In this document: one piece after another, positions 47,460-58,992 of the stretch
Layout of the letters: the number at the start of each line of letters is the position of its first letter
Position numbering within the stretch: the first letter of the stretch is position 1
NCBI GenBank assembly: GCA_029204225.1
Contig: CM055108.1
Location: forward strand, 9,176,601 to 9,240,600
Direction of reading: 5' to 3'
DNA length: 64,000 nucleotides
Source of the DNA: Diphasiastrum complanatum
Taxonomy: Eukaryota > Streptophyta > Lycopodiopsida > Lycopodiales > Lycopodiaceae
Notes under the pieces: model-generated
What the model was told of the DNA's origin: nothing
Seen by the model: only the letters and a program-made list of their open reading frames with translations
Databases searched by the model: none
Made by a program: the position numbers and the translations under genes

Positions 47460-47720
47460 TTTGCCTTAGAGTTGGGTCCCAGCCCGTCCCTAAAGTGGCT
47501 AGACACAGTTTTAAAGTAAGAAATTGACTTTTCAAAAAAATCGTCATAAATATTTTGTGGTCAAGTTTTGTAAGACCGAGCCAAAAGTGTCGGTCCACCT
47601 AGAATTGGGTCCCAGTCCGCCCTAAATGAGGCTAGAGCAAATTTTGCGACATTAGAAATGGCCAGTAAATATTTTACGGCTTTTCAAAAAAATGGCCAAT
47701 TGTAAAAAAATAGTAGGTAT
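47460..47720. repeat. 133 bp diverged direct repeat in the copia leader
   Basis: TTGGGTCCCAG occurs at 47472-47482 and 47605-47615; flanking words (CCTAAA, GGCTAGA, CTTTTCAAAAAAATSG) recur in nearly the same order. It lies upstream of the minus-strand gag, hence in its leader or LTR. Confidence 0.65.
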
Positions 47721-49785
47721 GATCGTGCTAAAATCTCACCATGTATTGAGTCCATTTTTACTAATATATGATCACTCAGTGTATTTTTCAGGGAAACCGT
47801 GTTGTCGTGGGAGCCCTAGTTATGAATGCCGAAAAAGTCAACCACAGAAGAAAAAAATCGAGAAAGAAAAGTTTCGGGTAAAAACGGGACCTGGAAATAT
47901 GGATTCAGTGTCAAAGAGTCACAAAAACCCTAACGACAAAATTGAATGGGGAAACTTGAATGGCCTCCCTAGCCTTTGACAAAAATGGCATCTTGGCTAG
48001 TTTTGAAAGAGAGTCTTGAATGCATCACTCGCCCACTCTTTTATGGAGGCCACTAGGTGTACTATCAAATGGGTTGGGGACAAATGGCAAAGAGGGCTTG
48101 AATGGCAAAATGGCATTGTGAAGGGGATGCATTGGATTTTCCTATAAGAAGGAGCCAACTCCTTGTATTTCACATGTTAGTATTTGTATGTTACTACTAT
48201 TAGGAGTTGCTTGCTTGCTTGAGTGTGCTTTGAAGTTAATTCCATTTTGTGGCTAATTGTTGTGAATCTTAGTTGCTCAATCAATTGCAATGTGGGTTAG
48301 TAGTTTGTGGGAGGTTAATGGTTGCTTTGTGCCCTCATGCCTGTTTGTTGCTTGTGTTGTTAACTCCATAGTTAGTAAGGTGTATTCTAAACTTTGGCTT
48401 GATTGATTGCTTGAGGTGAGTTCAATGTTGGTGGGTTGGTTAGAAGGATTGTGAGTTGCTTGAAATAGCTCAATGATAGTTGGATAATAATGAGATGATG
48501 TGAAGAGTTAGTACTTTTAAATGTTAGTACTTTTGTGAGTGAGGATTTTAGGAGTGGGTATGTTTGAGAGTTGAGAGTTGTAGTTGTCTTGGGGGTTGGG
48601 AGTGATGTTACTTACTATGCTTGTTTGCTCATATTGAGGAGTTGGTTTAATCATGTAGGGTCATACCTTTCAAGTCCTACTTATCAATTTGCATCATGTT
48701 ATAGCGTACATTAGGTAGCTAGTGAGTATTATAATTGGGTATGGCTTAGAACACAATGACCAAAAAAAAGAGAAATGACCTAGACACCCGTTTTTTCATA
48801 AAGTTGAAAATTGTTTGAAAATTTGCCAAACTATTGAATGTGAAATCTATAAAAAGTACTAAAAAGTTAAAAAAGTTTCATTTTGTTATAATTTACAAAT
48901 ATGAAAAAACATAAGTTATTATTATTATTTTCGTTTCCAAATTTTGCTCTATTGTATTTCAAATGTGAACAAATTATTGAGTTTTTTTTTGGAATAATTT
49001 CCGATTTTCAAACTTTGGAAGTTTAACTTTTGGAGAAACAATTGAAAATTCAAGTGATTTTAACAATTTAAAAATTCTAAAATTTTTTTGTTGAATTCTT
49101 TCTAAAATACACATATTAAACTTATTTATGACTAATTATGATGAATAAAATATTAATACCTAAAATTGATTGAATTGAAAAATGTGTGCAAAAATACAAC
49201 TAGAAAATTTGTGAAAAAATGTACCACTTAAGATTATCACTCTTGCTCCTCGTATTAGTAGCATTAATTTTTTTTTTTAAATTAGGGGTTTTATAGTTTG
49301 AGATTCTCTTAAAATAAAAGCCTGGAACCAACTGAATACAAAGCATAATCTACAATGAGATTTTTGTGAGAAACACAAAATCCAAGAGCAAAGCAAAAGA
49401 AGAGTTTATTGTCAAATTGAGTTTGACAAGAGTCTATTTCCACACCATTGACATTTTGATTGAAAGAATTTGTGAGAATTTTTTGAGTGATTAGCTTTGG
49501 AACAAGTTCTGTATCCAATAATTTTATCACTTTGTTTGGAATGTATGTTGAAAATTTTGCATGTTGTATAGATTTGAGATGAAGTGAATAGAATGGTTAA
49601 TTTTTTATTATAATATATAAGGTAAGTGATTTCTCTGGCTGGAAGTTCCATTACCAAGTCATTATTGTTCTTTTGGGTAGCATTTAGTTACATTTTCAGA
49701 AGCTGCAGATCGTGGCAGAGGTAATGGCAGCTGCACCTTCAGATTGAAAGATTTAGAATTCACAATCTGTGATTATATGACAGTA
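47721..49785. other. Non-coding, LTR-like promoter near 48140
   Basis: CCTATAAGAAGGAGCC near 48142 is TATA-like, followed by a G/T-rich tract with TTGCTTGCTTG. It may be an LTR fragment. No coding frame is supported. Confidence 0.4.
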
Positions 49786-49788
49786 TTT

Positions 49789-50290
49789 TTTGCTTTTGTA
49801 AAAATAAAAGATGCATTTTTGACAAAAAGGAGACAATCCAAGCAAATACAAGAAGTATGTTATACATCTCAAATTGATGTAGATCACATTTGATTCATAA
49901 AATGCATTTCATAGTAATATGATTATTGTTAATTGGTTTGTAAACTAGCAATAGTTCTTTGACAACAAGATTGATAAATGGTTTGTGTCTCATTGTTTGC
50001 TTTTGTAGAAAACAAAAGATGCATTTTTGGAAAAAAAAAAAAGAAAGAGACAATCCAAGCAATACATGAGGTATCTTCTACATTTCAAATTGATGTAGAG
50101 TACATTTGATTTATAAAGTGCATTTCAGTTTGATTTTTGTTGATTGGTTTGTAATCTAACAATGATCCTTTATAAATTAATGAATGTTTTGTTTCTCATT
50201 GTTTGCTTTTGTAGAAAAAAAACGAGATGCATATTCGAAGGAAAAGAGACCATCCAAGCAATAGATGAGGTATGTTCTACATCTTAAAAT
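49789..50290 (+). repeat. 206 bp tandem triplication with exon-like cores
   Basis: Units begin with TTTGCTTTTGTA at 49789, 49996 and 50202 (207 and 206 bp apart; the third is partial). Each has an A-rich core with GATGCAT, then CATCCAAGCA or AATCCAAGCA, and a GTATSTTCTAC-like end. In units 2 and 3 the cores (50009-50070 and 50215-50269) are flanked by TTTGTAG and GAG-GTAT, as exons would be; unit 1 lacks the AG. Confidence 0.75.
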
Positions 50291-50787
50291 GATATTTTTG
50301 TTTATTTTTTAGTGTTTGGATAGGTTTACAATGAATTTATAAATAATGAAATACGAAAATATAAACAATAAACAATAAACAATCAATTCATAGATAATGA
50401 GATAGATAAGTATATATTCATAATCCAAAAAAGTGTACATATTTACATCATCTTAAAAGCGCTTTGATGCTAACACTTCTTTTTTACTTTTGCAAATAAT
50501 TATAAGCTTCTTAGTCATCACTCTCATTGTGTAAACCTATTCATGGCAAATTCAAAGACTATTAATATGTGTATGTTATGCTTTATAATGAAATATTAAA
50601 TGCGAAAGAAGTTGTAACGCATCAAAATCTTGTAATTTAAGCAAAAATTCAGGAAATTCTTTGTTGTCCAAAGAAGACTAAAACATCATGGTTAGATCAT
50701 ACTTTTATGGAAATTGAATTTGTTATAAAATAAATAAAGGAGATTTCCCACAAGTTTTACATAGATGATAGGCCATTTCTAAAAATT

Positions 50788-50905
50788 TTAGAAGGACAAT
50801 TCATTATAAGGCCATCTAATACCCATTTTTGAGTTCTTTGAATGGAAAAAATTCAAAGTCATCATTAAAAAATAAATAAATAATAAAAAATCCACATCAT
50901 CAATT
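50788..50905 (-). repeat. Dispersed repeat, copy B
   Basis: Reverse complement of this stretch matches 8440-8530: TTGATGATGTGG, AATGATGA, CCATTCAAAGAACT and AAATGGGTATTAGATGGCC in order. Copy A differs by short indels. Confidence 0.75.
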
Positions 50906-50951
50906 TTCTTTTTCAAAACTCCAAAATACAACGAGAGAAAGAGAGTTAAAA

Positions 50952-51410
50952 GGGTTATGAGCATTGTTGGGTGGGTATATAGGCTGGTATCAATAATGGG
51001 TATCAACATGGTATCAAAAAACGTATCCAACTGGTATATGAATTCTAATACTAGGGTCTAGAACCAAACACCTAATATTAACTATATTACTATTCATATT
51101 GATATCTAGGTTTGGAAGATTTTATGAATTTTTGCCATGATATCAATAATAATATTATTTTTAGTTAAAAAAATTAATATTTAATATATTTTATACTTTA
51201 AATTATGATATTACTTTTAAAAAATAATATTTTTAACAATTGATACAAGTTTATATCCAAGTTAATAATCTCGATTGGTTCATACTAGTCTACAACTCAC
51301 TCCTAATCCTCCTTATATTAATACTCAACTAATATTAAATTTTTTAAAAAGCTCCAATACTATGAATGGTATCAAAAATTTTGATACGCACCCAAACACT
51401 CGGGTTATGA
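50952..51410. mobile_element. MITE with 9 bp target-site duplication
   Basis: GGGTTATGA flanks a 441 bp AT-rich insert at 50952-50960 and 51402-51410. The ends form an imperfect terminal inverted repeat: GTTGGGTGGGTAT on the left, and on the right, read inward, GTTTGGGTGCGTAT. Subterminal GGTATCAA / TTGATAC words are also inverted. A 9 bp duplication suggests a Mutator-type or, if one base is chance, an 8 bp hAT-type origin. It has no coding capacity. Confidence 0.8.
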
Positions 51411-52736
51411 TAGCGAGCGCGGAGGAGGAGAGAGAGATGCAAATGGCAGCCATAGCCACGACCTTCTGTCGCCCATACTGACCATAGCACCATAGCCACA
51501 GCCATCCATTATAGCTGCGACTAGCTGATGCCACGAGCTCCAGCCATCCACCACAGCTAGGGCATCCGTAGCGCACCACCAACAGCCTTGATTCGCTATT
51601 GAAGCATCTGGATTCTCAAGGCTGAGACTTTGAGCTCAGCGTTATAGAAAACTCTGTGGAACCTGGTTTGTCTTAGGATCTGATTGATCAAGACCCTCAA
51701 GAATAACTTAATGTCATAATGGACCTATTGTCCTGAGGCTGCAAAACTGTGGCCACATAACATACACAAAATGTCATCTAGACGTCTACTCTAGCATATC
51801 TATCAAACAATTGACTACAAAACAATTGACTACAAATTTTGAATTACTAACTGCAGGCTTATGAATCTTTAAGAAGCTTCACCTTCTTGGTACATTTTTG
51901 CTTTAGTGGTACTAAGTCATGAAAAATACGTTCTATTTTCTCTCTGATCTTTGCAGCTTCTCTTGTAGTGGTAATACCCGAGGTCTGTATTTCCCGTAAG
52001 CAAAAGATAATTGTTTGTAAGATCACCCATAGCATCAGAACATTCATAGATTTGCCTGCAATGCCATCTCTGACTACCACTTCTACACCTTCCATAAAAA
52101 GAACAGATCAGAAAGCAGTTTCTGACAATGCAACAATGGAGATCATGATCTAATATTATCAGTACATTGGTATCTCTTTGGAACTTTTTAGGATGAAGTA
52201 CATTTTATTTGAGAAAATACCACAGCTAATAAGGCCATAGCCAATGCCAGATTTCTCTTATTTGAGAAAATTGCGGATGACAGTAGTAGTATAGAATGTA
52301 ATTTAACGAAAGGGCAATATTTAACCTGGACAGCTGCAACGAGGCCTGAAGATGGAAGCTAATAAGTATGTACCATAGATAGGAGCAGTTCAGCAGTCCA
52401 AGTCCAGCAACCCAGCAACCAGTTTCATGAGCGACAAACTAATCAATAGAAACAGACTATTAGAACTTTGCTTTGAATATGTACATATAAGATAGCTATC
52501 TATTACATAGAAGTGAGTCCAGCATGGTTAGATACTTGCATACAAGTTTTTGTCCTGGCTAGCAACCATTTCTCACATCAATGTAATTATTTCTCGTTGC
52601 TGCTTCTCAATCATCTTCATGGATTCACTTACGCTGGTAGCAAAATAATCCACACGGTTCGAAATGGCATGCTTCTTTCTAGAAGGCTTTCCCACCACTG
52701 CTCCTCGCAGCCTGCAAAGTGTTGGAACACGGGCTG
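51411..52736. other. Intergenic or 3' part of a minus-strand gene
   Basis: A minus-strand open stretch at 51859-52095 encodes 78 residues with a hydrophobic segment (MNVLMLWVILQTIIF) and a basic, charged end (REAAKIREKIERIFHDL). It lies downstream of the trihelix frame and might be another exon of it or of an unrelated gene; no evidence decides this. Confidence 0.3.
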
Positions 52737-53132
52737 CTATCCATTGGCATCAACTCGCACTGAGGCAGGAAACGTTAGTGGTGGAAGCACTCTTGCTAGT
52801 TTACAAACTGCAGGAATTAGGATTCTCATGGTATTGTTAGCTGCATCTTTGTCAAGCCTCTCCGCACCTCTGCCCGCGTAAACAACATACCACAAGTACT
52901 TCGGGTGACTCGAGAAGATATATTCCATCCTGCAAAACCATTTCTGCTCTGACACGCCACCCCGAAGCCGCAGCAGTTCCTTCTCATTCTTGTACTTCCT
53001 CTTCAAATTGCTCATCTTGTAAGAGCACTGTTCCCCATTCTTCACGTCTTTGCAGGCTATGAAGCTGCATCGATTATTCAGATTGCTTGCCAATTCCTCC
53101 CACTCTTCTCCACGGAAATTCCTACAATTCAT
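52737..53132 (-). CDS. Trihelix (Myb/SANT-like) DNA-binding domain protein, short or partial
   Basis: From ATG at 53132 the frame gives 131 residues. FRGEEWEELASNLNNRC fits the first and second helices of a plant trihelix domain, SYKMSNLKRKYKNEKELL the third, and KWFCRMEYIFSSHPKY the conserved end with its Trp. The protein ends at a stop 42 residues later. Typical trihelix factors are 250-500 residues and begin with a further helix (usually LI-AW), which is not in frame here; TTGTAG just before codon 4 could be a splice acceptor, so upstream exons may exist. Family members bind GT-elements in the nucleus. It may be a gene fragment. Confidence 0.6.
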   Translation of the reverse strand: MNCRNFRGEEWEELASNLNNRCSFIACKDVKNGEQCSYKMSNLKRKYKNEKELLRLRGGVSEQKWFCRMEYIFSSHPKYLWYVVYAGRGAERLDKDAANNTMRILIPAVCKLARVLPPLTFPASVRVDANG

Positions 53133-53333
53133 GGAAGACCATCTTAAAAACTGAAAGCAGAAACAAAAAACATGAAAAATATAGTCGGTTTTTGCTTCTT
53201 TGACGAAAATACCACCTGTCATACCATATTGCCTGCAAAAAATGAGAGAAACAGAGCTGGGGAAAGATAGAACAAGAAAATTTGAAACTCGTCAATGAAC
53301 AATGAAAACTAACAAACAAAACTATCTCACCTC

Positions 53334-53398
<65 letters not shown>
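53334..53398. repeat. CTAT and CT microsatellite
   Basis: CTAT units (about eight) run directly into a CT run of about 15 units. Confidence 0.95.
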
Positions 53399-53400
<2 letters not shown>

Positions 53401-53544
53401 AGCTTTTTTTTAAAATTTAAAATGCCTAACATACCTTATGCATTTGCTTTGATTGTCTCCTTTCTTTCAAAATTGCATAGCTTTTTTTAACAAAAGTTAA
53501 CAATGAACAATCATTCACTAACCAATCAATAAACAATGAAAAAC

Positions 53545-53550
<6 letters not shown>

Positions 53551-53591
<41 letters not shown>
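53551..53591. repeat. CT microsatellite
   Basis: About 20 CT units. A similar run and a similar flank (AGCTTTTTTT) lie 200 bp to the left. Confidence 0.95.
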
Positions 53592-53593
<2 letters not shown>

Positions 53594-53699
53594 AAATCTT
53601 TTTTTTCAAAAGCTTCTCTTCACAAAATCAATTTGCAAATACAGTCGAGGCCCCCACCTTTTCCATTTCGCGGGTTTTCTTTTTTTTTAAATATTTCTA

Positions 53700-54018
53700 C
53701 GTGGCAATGCCACGCCCTAAAAACATTTTCAGAAAACTTGCCACGACGTGGCAAGTTTGAGCTTACTGGAAAAATTTGCCATGCGTGACAAAATTCTAGA
53801 ATTATAAGCATGGCAGTGCCACGCGGATTTAAATTTGAATTGCTCTGAGCCCCCCCTAAAAAAAATCTGTTCGAAGGAAGCGCCGGTGACGGAAAACTTT
53901 GACGGCGTGGCAGTGCCACGCATTCATTGCCATGCAGTTTGCCACGCGATTGCCACGGACATTGCCACGCGAGGGCCGTCAGGTCAAATCTGGTGGTTCT
54001 CGTCTTATGTGCGTGGCA
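53700..54018. repeat. Array of CGTGGCA / TGCCACG heptamers
   Basis: Eleven exact copies in 319 bp: CGTGGCA at 53700, 53747, 53906 and 54012; TGCCACG at 53708, 53739, 53817, 53914, 53940, 53951 and 53963. Three pairs make perfect short palindromes (CGTGGCA-A-TGCCACG, CTTGCCACG-A-CGTGGCAAG, CGTGGCA-G-TGCCACG). Variants such as TTGCCATG and CATGGCA fill the gaps. Function unknown. Confidence 0.9.
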
Positions 54019-54079
54019 ATGGGCATGGCAATGGGCCTATATTTGTAGTTGTGTCTTTGTGCTAGTCCCACCATGTTGT

Positions 54080-56510
54080 GTACTTTTATAAAATGCCGCT
54101 TTTGCTTGCCAATGAGATTTTTCCATTCCTTGCAATGACCATAAGCTAAGACTTCCACTATTTCTTGCAAAGAATGTGGAATGATGTCGTAATATGTGCT
54201 GCATGTCATAAAAACAAAATACAAATCAGTAGCAAAATTATCTAAATTAATTGCACATATTTGACTATACTAGTGTAACATCGAAATTCTACCATATAAT
54301 GAGTTATATGATCTAAACCCCATGCACTTCGAACTGCATCCACGAATTCACTGGTTGTTTTCTATATCATTTGTACATCAGTATTTAAAAATTTATATTT
54401 TCTCAAGTATTTCACCATGTTGTCTACTTTTCTCCAAACTTCTACTTTGTGTAGACGAGTAGAACCTTCTTATTCGAAATCTTGAGTTGCCGCTATTATC
54501 TCTTTCCAAACCGAGTATTGAATCTTGGATTGTTTGCCAGAATATTTGATAAAAATCTATGAGCTTTGGATCCTCCAATGCTCGGCTTGCATGGGATATT
54601 TCCTGTTTTTCCTGATAGGTTGTCATCTTTTTTTATTTTAACATGGCCTTTATGTAAGCCTACTTTTGACAACAGATTCTCTAATCTGGAAATGGCTTCC
54701 TTTGCAGATGCCTATGGTTCGGAATTCCATCCAAACAAGATGTGAAGATATATTATTTTTTCTACTATACGCACCTCTGCATGCAATCAATAGATATGAA
54801 CATTCTGAAGAGGAATCAGTAGTACGGGTTTCCAATTAGGATCTTCTCGATTTCTTGATATTCATGTACTCCTTGTTATGTCTTTTGTTGTCTTCATGCA
54901 GTACAAACATGGGTGTTTAGAGTTAGCACCATGAGATACATTGAATATACATTTTAATATCTTCAGATCTCCTACTAAATGCCATTCTATGTTGAAAGTG
55001 CGAATTCCATAAATATTGAGTGGATTTCCATCCATGTGATTTTTTATGGTGGCAGGATATCCATTAAATATCCATGAGAGAATGTCATGGTCTTCTTTCA
55101 TCACCTCTAAGAGAAACAAAAAAATGATTTAGAATAATATTAACACAGAGAAGATTTTCCAAATGAAATCCATATTAGATTATTCTTATTGAATATGCGA
55201 AGTAACTACTATACTTGAAAAGCTGCCAACCACTAAATGTCATTTTCTGATTGAACACTGAAGTTGAGGCCTTTTGAGTCTTCTGAATTTGAAAGTGCTC
55301 CATTCATGATCGTAAGACTGACTCTCTCCATTTTTTGTCTTTTTATAATTTCAGACTCATCTAACTTGAGAACAATTATCAACTTGTTATTGACATTCTC
55401 ATTTGTAATACCATAAAAATTTATGATGAATGTCAGTAACTGATTAATGTCAATAAATAAATTGTTGGAATTGTTATAAGCTAGACATTCTCCTTTCAAG
55501 CAATACACTTCATCGATATAAGATGGATTACCAACTATTGTCTGCATATCTTGGTTTAACATGAAATGTTCGTTCAATTGGAAACTTTTTAATACTTACT
55601 TGTGCAAATGCCTCATTTATCATCTTAAACATTGTTGCATATGCTTCTCTACTGATGCTAGAGAAATTACATGCCCCCTGAACCAATGTAGTGTCCAACA
55701 TTTTTCCAACTTCATTCATAATGTTATCAATAACTGAAGCCTTAATCTTTTTCATTTTGTTATTGTTTAACATTGATTTCATAGATTTAGAAGTCACAAT
55801 AGAACCTAGTGAGTTTCCAATGAAAATCTCATCGGCTAGCAACCAATGTTGATATGCATTGCAAACATAATGTTCATAAAACTGTCAGTAGAGATTAAGA
55901 CAATCATAGTATTCACAACAACATAATAAACAAATCAATAGAAAGTTGAAATTAATAAATAACAAAACTAGTGATTAAGATTGAATCTAAAAGTTCAAGC
56001 AATATTAAACCACCTATAACCTACTTGAAAGCACGGATTCGTCTTTTTCAATAACCTCCTTTGGATGATAGATCACATATATCCTTGGTTACAAATCTTT
56101 TCCTCTTGCTGTTTCTGACCTTTTTGTTGAGCACATCCATATCTTTAACAAGAGACAAATATGAGATACGCATGGATTGAAATGTAGTTTTTATCTCATC
56201 ATTACTAGTTGTAAAATGACGCAAAGAATATTTCAACATTTGAACATCTCATTTTTTTCCAAACAAGTTTTCAACTTTGTAAATTTTTCTTCGCTCTCCT
56301 TTGATATTTTTCTTAATTCCTCTTCCAAATAATATATTCTTTGCATTGAATGTGCATTCCCATAGAGCATCAAATTCTCACAATAACCCAAAAGGCCATT
56401 TTTGTCATGACACATGTAGATCATTAATTGACTCACTGAATGAAAATCCAGATGTTGCAATGAATATGGATCAATAGGATACAATGTTCGCTTCTCAGTT
56501 TCGACTTTGT
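54080..56510 (-). pseudogene. Degenerate transposase-like gene, family not named
   Basis: Minus-strand frames follow one another in plausible order. 56484-56233 has a charged helix region. 55842-55528 has SREAYATMFKMINEAF. 55577-55233 follows. 55119-54862 holds the clearest motif, GIRTFNIEWHLVGDLKILK then HPCLYCM, a GD-K followed by a C-C pair. Around 54840-54640, in mixed frames, PLQNVHI and VRIVEKIIYL appear. The W-L-GD-K...PCLYC signature resembles a family of multi-copy, transposon-like proteins known from invertebrates and protists, as I recall it. Stops and frame changes show it is not intact. Termini and target duplications were not found. Confidence 0.45.
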
Positions 56511-56519
56511 TAGATGGCC

Positions 56520-58280
56520 TTCATGCCAGGAAGGATCCTATTAGGGCATGGGAAATGGATTAGTCACAATTCATAGCTTAACACTTTGCAACAAAGCAAA
56601 CAAAAATAATTGTTGTCCTCTAACTCAAAAAGGCAAATTCAAAAAGGACATTCATTTTTTTGCACATGATCATGTATGCTTCTAATCTACTTTGAACTTT
56701 GCCTCCCATCTTCCACACTAGGTTAAAACTAACATTGTATACTTGTTCATACGATGTGGAGTAAGTTATCGAGATGGTTAATGTCCCATAGGTAAAAAAA
56801 AATGAATGAAAATAACTTAATGGTTATTAATGCTTATTTTGCCAAAAGTCATGTGGCTTACCTATCAAAATAGGTGCCATGATTAGAATATTGTGGATTC
56901 CACTTCTGCAAGAAAAATGGATACTTCATTTGGGCCATAATGGATAGATGTACATAATGGACATCTGCCCATTTACATAAAAAATGGGCATATGCTCATT
57001 TTGTTAAAAACATGGATGGTTGTCCATTATGCATAACGAATGGACTATTAAACTACAGTTTAACAAAGTTGTAGCTCATTGAAAATGTAACCACATTAAA
57101 TTGTAGACTAATTTCCTATTACACTATTGTGTGCATTGTCATGAGATGCTACTTATCTAGTCTACTTCTAAACTTATTCATGGTGTCATTGGTTGAACCA
57201 TTGTCAAAAAGCTAAAAGCACTATTATAGAAGCATTCAATGTGTGTCCAATCGAATTATTGATAGTAAATAAAAGTTGCTTGCATTCGTTGTTCAATAGT
57301 TGTATCCAAAGCATAAAAGAATGCAAGATTTGAATAGAAGTTCAAATTGTCCAAAATATGATCAAAAGTATGACTAACTTGTTATGTGCATGGAACATTG
57401 ACAGTACCAACATATGTCTCTACAATGCAATTAGTACCAGTTAATTAAGGCATAAAAATCTCTGACAACATCGATGTCGAACTTGAAGCTCTAGAAATGC
57501 CTTACATCAAATATTACAAGACAAAAAATCTTCTTAAAAGCAAAACTTGCTTCCAACCTCTAGTTCTGACCTTTCTTGAAACAACATTTTGCAAAGCCTT
57601 TTGACATATACCATCCTTATTGGATTCATATCACATGTAACCATCACACAAAATATGTCCTATAAGTCGCATACAAGTTCGAGAGGCACTCCCATTGCAT
57701 TCAAACATTTAGTAGTGGTAAATCTTCCATTGTTAAAGCCACAAAGTCACCCCCATCTTCTTTAGCCACTTACTTATAGTTTGTAATCTCATCCTTGACC
57801 TGGAAGACATTGTATGACTCTCCAAGAGTACATACGTCTAAAACCCCAATTTGGTATTACGACTCGGCCAAAAAAAAACTTTGTTTGCAATAAAAACTAA
57901 CATTGATCCCCTTCAAACTGGTCCTTTCAATGACAAATGACCAGTTTGGACGGGGCCCTTACAATTGGCCCTTACATCCAATTTTAGTTTGCCTTGGGGT
58001 ATTGCCTTGGGGTAAACCATGAATGGGTTGAGCTCGGAAGGGCCACCCTATTGAAAAGAGAGGTTGAAGGTCAAAAGCACTTGAAGACTGAAGTGGGAGG
58101 GGGCTTTGAATGGGGCCGCACAGCACCTAGCACCTGAAGGGTGGCATTGGAAACGAAAGCTCGAGGGCCGAATCAAGTGAAAGTAGCAAGCATTTACCTG
58201 AATTCGGATGCCTACAACTCAACTACAAGGGGGAGGGTGGGGCACCCAGGGTGTAGAATATGCTGGCCCCAACTTCCCAA
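56520..58280. other. Intergenic, no supported gene
   Basis: AT-rich until about 57900, then of mixed composition. No element motif or RNA gene was recognised. Confidence 0.55.
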
Positions 58281-58283
58281 CTA

Positions 58284-58392
58284 CCCAATAACTTCTCATA
58301 TGACCCTACCATTGTTAAGACGTTAAGACCATTCCTTCTCCCCCAATAACTTCTCATATGACCCTACTATTGTAAAGACCATTCCCTTCTCC
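58284..58392. repeat. 58 bp tandem duplication
   Basis: CCCAATAACTTCTCATATGA starts at 58284 and again at 58342. The two units differ by a few bases and a 6-7 base indel near GTTAAG. Confidence 0.9.
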
Positions 58393-58737
58393 TAAAGTTG
58401 CAAGGAATAGTAAGTCCATCCCAATAAAAAATACATGTTATGTGTGGAGGCCCATCTGCCACCTCCCATAATACACATACCAGGCAACCCATTTTAGTCT
58501 TTCTGCTTGAGAGATACACCGCGACCCTGACCAGGCCTCGACCTTTCCTCCTTGCTTCCTTTATCCACTTTCCAGAATCGCGACTTGTCATCGCCTTCAT
58601 CGCAGTAACTCTCCTGCTTCTCTCATGCCTCTCATAGCAGCATGAATTGTGTCTTATTGGTGTGGGTTCAAGCATGTTTACCTGTCTTATAGTTCAATCT
58701 AGGAGCTTCTGTTGCTAAAGATTTTCCTCCTCGTGGC

Positions 58738-58744
58738 TTTATAA
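58738..58744 (+). promoter_or_regulatory. TATA box candidate for the patatin-like gene
   Basis: TTTATAA, about 250 bp upstream of the chosen ATG, in a stretch without other coding signals. A transcript starting about 30 bp downstream would have a roughly 220-base leader. Confidence 0.4.
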
Positions 58745-58992
58745 GGAGTTCGTGTCCTGCATGTGCAACTTAGCATAGGAAAACTTTTGGGTGATTGGCA
58801 GTTCTACCAACTGCAAGGCCAGCTGCAGCGATGACTCAATCACAGAAAGATTGGAGGTTGCATGGTGTCTAGGCTCCTACCACTACTTTCCTATTTCACT
58901 GCAAGACGAGCTTTGGGATGGTATTCACCAGCCCAAGCTAACCTTTGTCCGTGACTTTGTGAACGGGATTCCTGAAAGACCGGACTTTCAGG

